Assembly (NCBI GenBank): GCA_027482505.1
Contig: JAIXVY010000191.1
Location: 1 to 32,108 of the forward strand
Source: Opitutaceae bacterium
GTDB taxonomy: Bacteria; Verrucomicrobiota; Verrucomicrobiia; Opitutales; Opitutaceae
Length of the DNA stretch: 32,108 nt
Direction: 5' to 3'
Shown here: positions 25,056-32,108 of the stretch, one piece after another
Numbering within the stretch: the first letter of the stretch is position 1
How the letters are laid out: each line of letters starts with the position of its first letter
The notes under the pieces: generated by a model
The model's database searches: none
What the model was told of the DNA's origin: nothing
What the model saw: the letters and a program-made list of their open reading frames with translations, nothing else
Translations under genes and position numbers: made by a program

Positions 25056-25892
25056 ATGTCCGCCGCGCCCGCTCCCGTCCTCTACGAATCGCACTGCCAC
25101 ACGCCGCTGTGCAAACACGCCGTCGGCGATCCCGAGGAATACTGCGCCTTCGCCCTTCTGCGCGGCCTGCGCGGCATCATCTTCACCTGCCACGCCCCCC
25201 TGCCCAACGGCTGGTCGGCCGACGTGCGCATGACGGACGCCGAGTTCGACACCTATGTGGCCATGGTCGACCGCGCCCGCGCCGCCTACGCCGGCCGGCT
25301 CGACGTGCGCCTCGGGTTGGAGAGCGATTTTTTCCCCGGCATCGAGCCTTGGCTCGAAAAACTCCACCGCCGCGCGCCCCTTCACCACGTCCTCGGCAGC
25401 GTGCACTACCAGATCGGCGTCTACCGCGAGCGCTATTTCACCGGCGACGTCTTCGCGTATCAACAAACCTACTACGAACACCTCGCCCTCGCGGCCGAGA
25501 GCGGCCTCTTCGACACCCTGTCCCATCCCGACCTGGTGAAAAACGAGTCGCCCATCGACTGGCACTTCCCGCGCATCCGTCCGCATATTGAGAAGGCCTT
25601 GGACCGCATCGCCGCCGCCGGCGTGGCGATGGAGCTCAACACCAGCGGCATGCTCAAATCGCTGCCCGAGATGAACCCCGGCCAGGCCCAGCTTCGCCTT
25701 ATGCACGAGCGCGCCATTCCCGTGGTCCTGGGCGCCGACGCCCACCGGCCCGACCGCGTGGCCGACCGCTATGGCCAAGCCTTGGATAATTTGCAAGCAG
25801 CCGGTTATCAGGAGGTAAACGTGTTTCTGGATCGGCGGCGCCACCCCATTCCCCTCGAGCAGGCGCGCGCCAGCCTCTTGTATCGCCGCTAA
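25056..25892 (+). CDS. PHP-type histidinol-phosphatase
   Basis: A 278-residue protein from the ATG at 25056. The track start is upstream in the phosphatase gene and is not native. The PHP metal-binding motifs are visible: ESHCHTPLCKHAVGDPEEYCAFAL, IIFTCHAPLP, VRLGLESDFFPG, HHVLGSVHYQ, FDTLSHPDLVK and VVLGADAHRPDRVADRYG. Members with the HCHTPLCKHA start act as histidinol-phosphate phosphatases in histidine synthesis, the HisK type. Other histidine genes are absent here, so a different phosphoester substrate is possible. It lies five bases from mnmE, and the two are probably cotranscribed. Confidence 0.85.
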   Translation: MSAAPAPVLYESHCHTPLCKHAVGDPEEYCAFALLRGLRGIIFTCHAPLPNGWSADVRMTDAEFDTYVAMVDRARAAYAGRLDVRLGLESDFFPGIEPWLEKLHRRAPLHHVLGSVHYQIGVYRERYFTGDVFAYQQTYYEHLALAAESGLFDTLSHPDLVKNESPIDWHFPRIRPHIEKALDRIAAAGVAMELNTSGMLKSLPEMNPGQAQLRLMHERAIPVVLGADAHRPDRVADRYGQALDNLQAAGYQEVNVFLDRRRHPIPLEQARASLLYRR

Positions 25893-25897
25893 CCGCC

Positions 25898-27268
25898 ATG
25901 TCCGCCGCGCCTCTCGATACCATCGCCGCCTTGGCCACGCCCGCCGGAGTCTCCGCGCTGGCCTTGATCCGCGTGAGCGGTCCGGCTTGCCGGGCTTTGG
26001 CCGCGGAGATTTTTGGCCTCCCCTCCCCTGCTCTCCCCGAGCGCCGACCGCGGCACGCGGTGTATCGCGCGGCCGATGGACGTGAGCTGGACGACCTGGT
26101 CTGGACCTTCTTTCCGGGCCCTCGCACCGCCACCGGCGACGATAGCCTGGAGCTCACTCCGCACGGCAATCCCCTGCTCGTGCAACTGATCCTCGCCGAT
26201 CTCTTCGCCCGCGGTTGCCGACCCGCCGAGCCGGGTGAATTTACCCGGCGCGCCTTCCTGGCCGGCCGCATCGAACTCACCCAGGCCGAGGCGGTGATGG
26301 ACCTGATCCACGCCCGCAGTGAGCGGGCCTTGGTCGCCGCGCGGCGCCAGCTCGATGGCGCCCTCGGCCGTCACCTTGATGGGCTGATTCAGCAGGTGCT
26401 GGCCACCCTGGCCCGGATCGAGGCTTACATAGACTTTCCCGACGAGGATCTCCCCACCGAAGATCGCCGCCTCGTGGTCCAAGGGACGGGCGATGTTCTA
26501 CGTGGAACAAGCCGCCTGCTCGCTACCCATCGCTACGGCGACCTGCTGCGCGAAGGGTTGAAAACCGTGCTCCTTGGCGCACCCAACGCCGGCAAGAGCA
26601 GTCTGCTCAACGCCCTTGTGGGCCGCGAGCGTGCCTTGGTAAGCCCCGAGCCCGGCACCACCCGGGATTTTATCGAGGAGCCTCTCCAGGTCGGCCCGCA
26701 CCTCTTGCGTCTGATCGATACCGCCGGACTAAATCCCGCCCCGGGTGACATTGAGCGGCTGGGTATCGCCAAGACCCTGGAGCGACTTGCCGAGGCCGAT
26801 CTGGTGCTCTGGGTGGCCGATGCCACTACTCCCCTGCCCTCCTTGCCGGCCGATACCAAGGCCCTGCTCCGTCCCGACAACACCCTGCTGGTGCTCAACA
26901 AGGTAGATCTGCTCCCCGACCCTCCCCTGCTCGGGTCGCTGCTGCCCCAGGTTTATGTTTCTGCCCTTACTGGCGCCGGGCTTGAGGAACTGCGCGCGGC
27001 CATCGTTCGCCACGCCGACGCGCTCGCTCCCGCGCTCGCCGCCGAGGAGCAGATCGCGGTCAATGCCCGCCATGCCGACGCCTTGCGCCGGGCCGAGGCG
27101 GGATTCCGGTCCGCCTTGGTCGGACTGCGCGATGAGCCACCCCGCCCCATCGAACTCGTCTCCGCGGACCTCCGGGCTGGTTTGGACGCCTTGGGCGAGA
27201 TCGCCGGTCGGGTCGACAACGAGCGCATGCTCGACTCGCTCTTCGCCACCTTCTGCATCGGGAAGTGA
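25898..27268 (+). CDS. mnmE: tRNA uridine-5-carboxymethylaminomethyl(34) synthesis GTPase
   Basis: A 456-residue GTPase. The N-terminal tetrahydrofolate-binding domain opens with DTIAALATPAGVSALALIRVSGP. The conserved RRAFLAGRIELTQAEAVMDLIHARSERAL leads into helices, and the G domain has the P-loop GAPNAGKSSLLNAL, GTTRDFIEE as switch I, DTAG as G3 and NKVD as G4. The protein ends in FCIGK with the invariant C-terminal cysteine. With MnmG it installs the cmnm5 group on wobble uridine of certain tRNAs. The partner mnmG follows 126 bp downstream across an inverted repeat element, so separation does not break the pairing. Confidence 0.97.
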   Translation: MSAAPLDTIAALATPAGVSALALIRVSGPACRALAAEIFGLPSPALPERRPRHAVYRAADGRELDDLVWTFFPGPRTATGDDSLELTPHGNPLLVQLILADLFARGCRPAEPGEFTRRAFLAGRIELTQAEAVMDLIHARSERALVAARRQLDGALGRHLDGLIQQVLATLARIEAYIDFPDEDLPTEDRRLVVQGTGDVLRGTSRLLATHRYGDLLREGLKTVLLGAPNAGKSSLLNALVGRERALVSPEPGTTRDFIEEPLQVGPHLLRLIDTAGLNPAPGDIERLGIAKTLERLAEADLVLWVADATTPLPSLPADTKALLRPDNTLLVLNKVDLLPDPPLLGSLLPQVYVSALTGAGLEELRAAIVRHADALAPALAAEEQIAVNARHADALRRAEAGFRSALVGLRDEPPRPIELVSADLRAGLDALGEIAGRVDNERMLDSLFATFCIGK

Positions 27269-27272
27269 ACTG

Positions 27273-27388
27273 ATTTTAACGCAGAGACGCGGAGGCGCTG
27301 GGAAAGGCCAACCCTATTTCTCAAACGTCTTTGCCCTGTTTCTTGCTTTCTCTCCTCCGCGCCTCTGCGTCTCTGCGTTATAGATTTC
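27273..27388. repeat. Intergenic inverted-repeat element, copy B (NAETQRRG-type)
   Basis: ATTTTAACGCAGAGACGCGGAGGCGC at the left and GCGCCTCTGCGTCTCTGCGTTATAGAT at the right form a near-perfect inverted repeat around 65 bases of spacer. The unit begins only five bases after the mnmE stop and ends shortly before mnmG. The left arm matches the minus-strand right arm of copy A at 10206-10244. A spurious minus-strand ORF across it contains NAETQRRGGEKARNR. Confidence 0.88.
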
Positions 27389-27394
27389 CTTTTC

Positions 27395-29452
27395 ATGTCC
27401 GCCTCTCCCGAAGCTCCCTTCGATGTCATCGTCTGCGGCGCCGGCCACGCCGGCTGCGAGGCCGCGCTTGCCGCCGCCCGCACCGGGGCGCGCACGTTGC
27501 TGCTGACGGGCAACCTCGATACCGTCGCCCAGATGTCGTGCAACCCGGCCATCGGCGGCCAGGCCAAGGGCCAGATCGTGCGCGAGATCGACGCCCTCGG
27601 CGGCGAGATGGCGATCAATACCGATCTGACAGGCATTCAGTTTCGCCTGCTTAACGAGTCCAAGGGTCCCGCCGTCCAATCGCCCCGCGCCCAGTGCGAC
27701 AAGAAGGCCTACCAGCTTCGCCTCAAGCACACCCTCGAACTCCAGCCCAACCTGCGCCTGTTTCAGGCCACGGTTACCGGGCTGATCTTCGCCGACGGCC
27801 CCGACGGCGTCCGCCAGGTGGTCGGCGTGCGCACCAACCTCGATCTGGAGTTTCACGGCCGCGCCGTGGTGGTCACCACGGGAACCTTTCTGCGCGGCCT
27901 GATGCACATCGGCCAAAACAAGAACGAGGGCGGTCGCCTGGGTGATTTCTCGGCCAAGACCCTCTCGGCCAGCTTTCTGGAGGCCGGTATCGAGCTTCAG
28001 CGCCTCAAGACCGGCACGCCTCCCCGCCTTCTGGGGCGCTCCATTGATTTCACCAAGATGGAGCCGCAGCACGGCGATGCGACGCCCACGTTGTTCGCCT
28101 TTCACGACACCCGTGACCCGGAGCCCTTGTTCCACGTGGAACATTCGCTGACGGGTGCCGCGCCCGGCGCCACGCTTTCGACTTTGCGCGAGGAGCGATT
28201 GGGGTGGAATCCGGGGCGCGACCAGGTGCCGTGCTGGATAACCTACACCACGGAACGCACCGCCCAGCTGGTCCGGGACAATCTTCATCTCTCGGCCATG
28301 TATTCGGGCGAGATCGAGGGCATCGGCCCGCGCTATTGTCCGTCGATCGAGGACAAGTTTGTCCGTTTCGCCGACAAGCCCCGCCACCAGCTCTTCCTTG
28401 AGCCCGAGGGGCGGGCCACCAACGAGTTTTACATCAACGGGCTCTCCACGTCGTTGCCCTTCGCTGTTCAGGTGGAGTTGGTGCGCAGCATCCCCGGGTT
28501 GGAGCGCGCCGAGTTGCTGCGTCCGGCCTACGCGGTGGAGTATGACTTCGCGCCGCCCACCCAGTTGTTCCCGTCGCTGGAGTCGCGAAAGGTGGAAAAC
28601 CTCTTCTTCGCCGGTCAGATCAACGGCACTTCGGGCTACGAGGAGGCGGCCTGTCAGGGCCTGATCGCCGGCGTAAACGCCGCCCGCAAGGGCAGGGGAG
28701 AGCCGCCCTTGGTTGTCGCCCGCCACGAGGGCTACATCGGCGTGCTCATCGACGACCTCGTGACCAAGGGCACCCGCGAGCCCTATCGTATGTTCACCAG
28801 CCGGGCCGAACATCGGCTGCTGTTCAATCACGGCAGCGCCGAGCTCCGGCTCGTCCATCACGCCCGGTCCTGCGGGCTTTTGTCCGCCTCCCGGCTTGCC
28901 CGGATTGAGGCCAAGGCCGAGCGCATCCGGGGCTGGATCGAGCGGCTGGAGCACACCCGCTTGCCCGCCGCGGCCGGGCTGGGCGTGGGCACGTGGGCGG
29001 ATCATTTGCGCCGGTTTCACAGCGCCCAGCCCAAGCCGGAAGACCTCGCGGCTGCCGCGGGCCCGGGATGCGAGTTGCCGCTCGCCGGCGACGGGGCGGG
29101 GCGGGGGAGCATCGGCGCCTCGGCGACGGACCAAGATGTCTGGACGGCGGTGGTCGCGCACTTGCCCGAATTGACCGCGCTGGCCCCCGCCGACCGGGCG
29201 GAGGTGCATTATCGCGTGACCTATGCGGGCTATCTGGCCCGGGAGGAGCGGCAAATCGCCCGTCTGGCCGACATCGAAAAGATCAAGATTCCCGCCGATC
29301 TCGACTACGCCACGGTGCGCGGTCTGCGTGCGGAGAGCCGGGCAAAACTCGCCGCCGCCCGCCCGGTGACCCTCGGCCAGGCAAGCCGGATCAGCGGGGT
29401 AAACCCGGCCGATATCAGCGTGCTGATGGTGCTTTGCGCCAAACGCCGTTAG
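27395..29452 (+). CDS. mnmG: tRNA uridine-5-carboxymethylaminomethyl(34) synthesis enzyme
   Basis: A 685-residue FAD protein. The dinucleotide-binding start FDVIVCGAGHAGCEAALAAARTGARTLLLTGN is followed by the MnmG-specific MSCNPAIGGQAKGQIVREIDALGGEMAINTDLTGIQFRLLNESKGPAVQSPRAQCDK and by GTFLRGLMHIGQ and LKTGTPPRL. YCPSIEDKFVRFADKPRHQLFLEPEG and GQINGTSGYEEAACQGLIAG also match. The C-terminal RAEHRLLFNHGSAELRLV region contacts MnmE and tRNA. It is longer than usual for MnmG (about 620-630 residues), with an extra loop near GCELPLAGDGAGRGSIG. FAD-dependent transfer of a methylene carbon to U34 is the known reaction. The start codon is an ATG 7 bases after the repeat element. Confidence 0.97.
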   Translation: MSASPEAPFDVIVCGAGHAGCEAALAAARTGARTLLLTGNLDTVAQMSCNPAIGGQAKGQIVREIDALGGEMAINTDLTGIQFRLLNESKGPAVQSPRAQCDKKAYQLRLKHTLELQPNLRLFQATVTGLIFADGPDGVRQVVGVRTNLDLEFHGRAVVVTTGTFLRGLMHIGQNKNEGGRLGDFSAKTLSASFLEAGIELQRLKTGTPPRLLGRSIDFTKMEPQHGDATPTLFAFHDTRDPEPLFHVEHSLTGAAPGATLSTLREERLGWNPGRDQVPCWITYTTERTAQLVRDNLHLSAMYSGEIEGIGPRYCPSIEDKFVRFADKPRHQLFLEPEGRATNEFYINGLSTSLPFAVQVELVRSIPGLERAELLRPAYAVEYDFAPPTQLFPSLESRKVENLFFAGQINGTSGYEEAACQGLIAGVNAARKGRGEPPLVVARHEGYIGVLIDDLVTKGTREPYRMFTSRAEHRLLFNHGSAELRLVHHARSCGLLSASRLARIEAKAERIRGWIERLEHTRLPAAAGLGVGTWADHLRRFHSAQPKPEDLAAAAGPGCELPLAGDGAGRGSIGASATDQDVWTAVVAHLPELTALAPADRAEVHYRVTYAGYLAREERQIARLADIEKIKIPADLDYATVRGLRAESRAKLAAARPVTLGQASRISGVNPADISVLMVLCAKRR

Positions 29453-29486
29453 CCTTTCGGGCGAGGGCGGCTTTAATCTTCCGGCC

Positions 29487-29921
29487 ATGATGTTCGACCT
29501 CCTGCCCCTGCTTCAGTTGGTGATAGCCGGCGCGCTGGCGGGCTTGATCTGGACGGTGCAACTCGCGGTTTACGCCCATTTTCCCCGGCTCATCTCGCGG
29601 GCGGGCGCGGAGGCGTTTCGCGCCTATCATGCCGACTATACCCGCAGCATGGGCTACGTGGCGGGGCCGCTTATGCTGGCCGAACTGGCGGCGGTGCTGG
29701 CACTGACGGGGTGGGGGAGGGGAGCGTTTGACGGCGTGGGCGCGGGCTTGGTGGCGGCGCTTTGGTTGCACACTTTTGGTCTGATGGTGCCCCTTCACGC
29801 GCGTTTGCAGGCGGCTCCGAGCGAGGCTTTGGCGCGCCGCCTGGTAACGCTCAACTGGCTCCGCACCGGCCTCTGGTCGGTGCGGTTGGCGTGGGTTATT
29901 TGGGCTACCCTGCACGGCTGA
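29487..29921 (+). CDS. Small membrane protein of unknown function
   Basis: A 144-residue protein with about four transmembrane helices: LLQLVIAGALAGLIWTVQLAVYAHF, GYVAGPLMLAELAAVLALTGW, GVGAGLVAALWLHTFGLMVPLHA and TGLWSVRLAWVIWATLHG. The first helix carries WTVQLAVYAHFP, and the HADYTRSMGYVAGPLMLAE segment lies between helices. This resembles a bacterial integral membrane family of four-helix proteins that I cannot name with certainty. It starts 34 bp after mnmG in the same direction, and may share its transcript, although no functional link is implied. It ends opposite a convergent efflux operon. Confidence 0.7.
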   Translation: MMFDLLPLLQLVIAGALAGLIWTVQLAVYAHFPRLISRAGAEAFRAYHADYTRSMGYVAGPLMLAELAAVLALTGWGRGAFDGVGAGLVAALWLHTFGLMVPLHARLQAAPSEALARRLVTLNWLRTGLWSVRLAWVIWATLHG

Positions 29922-30016
29922 TTTTAATAAATCGCCACGCTTCTGCGCACGGGCCGGGGCGTGGGTTTCCTCGGGATTTGTGCGATTTTCTCCCGTCCCT
30001 TGGGAGGTATGCGCAG

Positions 30017-30051
30017 GCAGGCCGTGTAACCTATTGGGTTACACGGCCTGC
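30017..30051. repeat. 15-bp perfect inverted repeat in the convergent intergenic space
   Basis: GCAGGCCGTGTAACC and GGTTACACGGCCTGC are exact reverse complements separated by the five-base loop TATTG. There is no T-tract on either strand. The stem could be a bidirectional transcription barrier or a protein-binding palindrome. Confidence 0.85.
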
Positions 30052-30109
30052 TCCGGTAATCGGGCCCGAGATGTTTATTAAGGCGGAGAAGGCAAAGGAT
30101 GTGGGACAC

Positions 30110-30139
30110 AAAAAACCCGTCGCGGTGGGACGCGACGGG
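30110..30139 (-). terminator. Intrinsic terminator after the efflux operon
   Basis: On the minus strand CCCGTCGCG and CGCGACGGG form a 9-bp perfect stem with loop TCCCAC, followed by six T residues. It lies 27 bases beyond the MFP adaptor stop. Confidence 0.92.
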
Positions 30140-30166
30140 CGTTGCGGGTAGGGCGTTACAGACGGG

Positions 30167-30892
30167 TCAGGGCTTGGCCGCGAATTGGGTCTGGGCGCGG
30201 AGGCCGGGCTTGAGGGCTCCGTCCGAGTTGTCGATCAGCACCTTCACCCGCATGAGGCCGCTGGCGGCATCGACGCGCGGATCGATGAAGTCTATCGTGC
30301 CCACGAAGACCCGCTGGGGATCCGCCACCTGGCAGCGGATGTTGAGGCGGTCGCCGACCCGCAGGGCGCGGGCGTCCTCGGCCGTGACGAAGAACTGGGC
30401 AAAGACCCGGCTGATGTCCACCAGGCGGAAGAGCGGCTGCGAGGCCGACACGGTTTCGCCGACCTCGCGGTTGCGTTCCACGATCAGGCCGCTGATGGGT
30501 GCGGAGATGGTGCGGAGGTTGAACAACTCGGCGGCTTGCTCGTATTGCAGGCGGGCGAGATCGAGCTCGATCTTGTTTTTGAGCTCCTCGTCCTTGGATA
30601 TGATCTTGTCGGCGAACAGGTTGGATGCGCTCTTGTAGTCGAATTCCTTCTTTTCGAGCGCGGCCTTGGCGCGCAGCATCTCCAGCTCCTCCACGCGGCT
30701 GTAGAGTTTGGCCAGAACGGCGCCTTCGCGCACGGTGTCGCCTTCCTTGAAGGGCTGGGTGGTGAGGCTGCTCTGCACCGGGGAGGAGACGACGACTTCC
30801 TTAAAGGGAAGCACGAGGCCGTCGGTGTGCGCGGGGGCGGCCGGGGCGAGCAGGGGGAGGGTGGCGAAGAGGGCGACGAAAAGGCGGCGCAT
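30167..30892 (-). CDS. Efflux periplasmic adaptor subunit (HlyD/MFP family)
   Basis: A 241-residue protein with a signal peptide (MRRLFVALFATLPLLAPAAPAH). The biotinyl-lipoyl-like part (VVVSSPVQSSLTTQPFKEGDTVREGAVLAKLYSRVEELE) leads into a short coiled-coil (AKAALEKKEFDYKSASNLFADKIISKDEELKNKIELDLARLQYEQAAEL), and the returning half (LRTISAPISGLIVERNREVGETVSASQPLFRLVDISRV) is followed by a beta-barrel part (VGDRLNIRCQVADPQRVFVGTIDFIDPRVDAASGLMRVKVLIDN). This gives the usual MFP order but at about two-thirds of the usual length, with a reduced membrane-proximal end. It lies 24 bp after the TolC-like gene in the same operon. No inner-membrane pump is seen within the window. Confidence 0.88.
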   Translation of the reverse strand: MRRLFVALFATLPLLAPAAPAHTDGLVLPFKEVVVSSPVQSSLTTQPFKEGDTVREGAVLAKLYSRVEELEMLRAKAALEKKEFDYKSASNLFADKIISKDEELKNKIELDLARLQYEQAAELFNLRTISAPISGLIVERNREVGETVSASQPLFRLVDISRVFAQFFVTAEDARALRVGDRLNIRCQVADPQRVFVGTIDFIDPRVDAASGLMRVKVLIDNSDGALKPGLRAQTQFAAKP

Positions 30893-30916
30893 GGCGAAGG
30901 CGGTGGGGGAGGGGGC

Positions 30917-32107
30917 TTACTCGGCGGTGAAGTTGACGCGCATCTGCTGCGGGATGGTGCCGAGCACGTAGTAGAGCTGCGCGACGGATTTGTTCAGGTC
31001 GACCAAGGTGGCGAGCTCGCGGGAGCGGGCCTGGGAGAGGTCGCGCTGGGCCTGGGCGACCTCGTAGCTGGTGGTCTTGCCGGAGCCGAGGATGCGCTGT
31101 TGGGCGTCGAGGCTGGCGGCGGCGAGTTTGACCGAGTCCTGCACGAGGCGGGTGCGCTCGACGGCGTTTGCGATGTCGCGCTGGGCGGTGTCGAAGGCGC
31201 TGAGCAGGGTGACCTCGGCGCGCTTGAGGTTGATGAGCGCCTGGCGCTTGCGGTTTTCCGCCTCGATCACGCGGGAGCGGGCGGTGCGGTTGCCGAGGGG
31301 AATGTTGACCACTACGCCGACGCTGAAGTTGGGCTGGTCGCGTTCTCCGTAGTCGTCGTAGGAGCCGAACCAGTCGTTATCGAGGCCGTTGTAGCCGAAG
31401 GAGGCCTTCAGGTCGACGCGCGGCCAGCGTTGGTTCTTGGCGTAGGCGACGCGGATCTGCTCGGCCTTGATGAGCTCGGCGGTGCCGAGGTAGGTGGGGT
31501 TTTTCTCAAACAGCGTGGCCAGGGCCGACTCGCGCTCGACGCCCGGGGCCTCGCGCACGACGAAGGCGGGGTCGACGGTGAAGGCGGCCTCGTCGAAATC
31601 AAAGGTGTCGCGGGTGAGCTCGCGCAGGGTGTTGCGGCGCTGGGCGATGAAGTTGCGGGCCAGGAGCAGTTCCTCGCGGGCCTCGGAGAGGCGGGCTTGG
31701 GCCTGGGTGACGTCGATCGGAGCCATGCGGCCTTCGTCGACGCGGCGCTGGTTGTCGCGCACGAGGGCCTCGGCGACGGCGACGGCTTCCTCCTTCACGC
31801 GGATGTTTTCCTGGGCGAAGACCATCTCGTAATAGGCCGAGGCGACGTCGCGCAGGATGCGTTGGGCGGTGGCCTCGAGCTCATGGCGGGCGCTTTTGAC
31901 GTTGGAGCGCTGGAGGCGGACTTCGGCGAGGTTGGCCGAGAGGCCGAAGTCGCGCAGCAGGGGCTGGGTGAGGGTCAGCGTGCTGGTCGAAACGTATTCC
32001 GGGCGGAACATCGACTTGGGCGAGAGGAAGCTGCCCGCGCTGTTGATGCTGGTGTTGGAGGTGCGGTCGAAGCCGGTGAGCAGCTCGTATTGCGTGCCGA
32101 AGGGCAG
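30917..32107 (-). CDS. TolC-like outer membrane efflux protein, C-terminal portion
   Basis: The frame is open through the window end, so the true start is beyond base 32108, and the ORF-track ATG at 32011 is internal. About 396 residues are visible. They show the duplicated OEP pattern: LTLTQPLLRDFGLSANLAEVRLQRSNVKSARHELEATAQRILRDVASAYYEMVFAQENIRVKEEAVAVAEALVRDNQRRVDEGRMAPIDVTQAQARLSEAREELL, and later VVVNIPLGNRTARSRVIEAENRKRQALINLKRAEVTLLSAFDTAQRDIANAVERTRLVQDSVKLAAASLDAQQRIL. These are the long helical hairpins of the periplasmic tunnel. It would form the outer-membrane exit duct for the downstream adaptor. The first gene of the operon is probably further out. Confidence 0.92.
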   Translation of the reverse strand: MPFGTQYELLTGFDRTSNTSINSAGSFLSPKSMFRPEYVSTSTLTLTQPLLRDFGLSANLAEVRLQRSNVKSARHELEATAQRILRDVASAYYEMVFAQENIRVKEEAVAVAEALVRDNQRRVDEGRMAPIDVTQAQARLSEAREELLLARNFIAQRRNTLRELTRDTFDFDEAAFTVDPAFVVREAPGVERESALATLFEKNPTYLGTAELIKAEQIRVAYAKNQRWPRVDLKASFGYNGLDNDWFGSYDDYGERDQPNFSVGVVVNIPLGNRTARSRVIEAENRKRQALINLKRAEVTLLSAFDTAQRDIANAVERTRLVQDSVKLAAASLDAQQRILGSGKTTSYEVAQAQRDLSQARSRELATLVDLNKSVAQLYYVLGTIPQQMRVNFTAE

Positions 32108-32108
32108 G

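Noticed and set aside
1-32108. CRISPR array, tRNA/rRNA genes, transposase or integrase genes
   Set aside because: None was recognised on either strand. The repeats seen have too few copies or are inverted elements.

Overview
The window reads as a chromosomal segment of a high-GC Verrucomicrobiota bacterium, most likely the Opitutales/Opitutaceae group. This is inferred from a PEP-CTERM exported protein, very large secreted RCC1/Ig-like and subtilase/Ig-like proteins, rare Shine-Dalgarno sequences, GC-rich housekeeping genes with a marked C/G third-position bias, and dispersed intergenic repeats that translate as NAETQRRG-type peptides. No rRNA, tRNA, CRISPR array or transposase was recognised.

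Layout. 1-305: the 3' end of accC (biotin carboxylase) and a textbook intrinsic terminator. 307-8123: an AT-richer accessory block with an XRE-type regulator, divergent from two giant exported proteins: a 1250-aa RCC1/C-type-lectin/Ig protein and an 1185-aa subtilisin-like protease with Ig-like and MBG-like tails. 8240-10073: asp23, amaP-like and rodZ-like envelope genes. In many bacteria an asp23-family gene directly follows accBC, so the block looks like an insertion into an older linkage. 10274-14487: a thioredoxin-like [2Fe-2S] protein, an exported unknown, an ABC ATPase, an exported endonuclease/exonuclease/phosphatase protein with a C-terminal extension, and a GspB-like membrane protein.

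14514-18293: minus-strand genes for an unknown membrane protein, dnaN (with its own terminator), pssA and an orphan RelE-like protein. The pssA-dnaN gap carries three 12-bp tandem repeats. 18294-19357: a low-GC patch with a PEP-CTERM gene, flanked by two related copies of about 45 bp that match the start of the mature solute-binding domain in the next gene. 19358-22596: a sugar-type ABC importer in which the solute-binding protein and the MalF-like permease are one polypeptide, followed by a MalG-like permease. 22640-24988: a four-PAS SpoIIE/RsbU-type phosphatase. 25056-29921: a hisK-mnmE-mnmG cluster (both halves of the MnmEG tRNA wobble-uridine modification complex) and a small membrane protein. 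30167-32108: a minus-strand MFP adaptor and a TolC-like outer-membrane channel, cut by the window end.

The items most worth following up are the solute-binding/permease fusion together with the partial duplicate of its N-terminus around the PEP-CTERM patch, the NAETQRRG-type inverted repeats, the tandem repeats upstream of dnaN, the accC/asp23 interruption, and the compositionally mosaic RCC1 protein. No whole new defence or mobile system could be supported from sequence alone.
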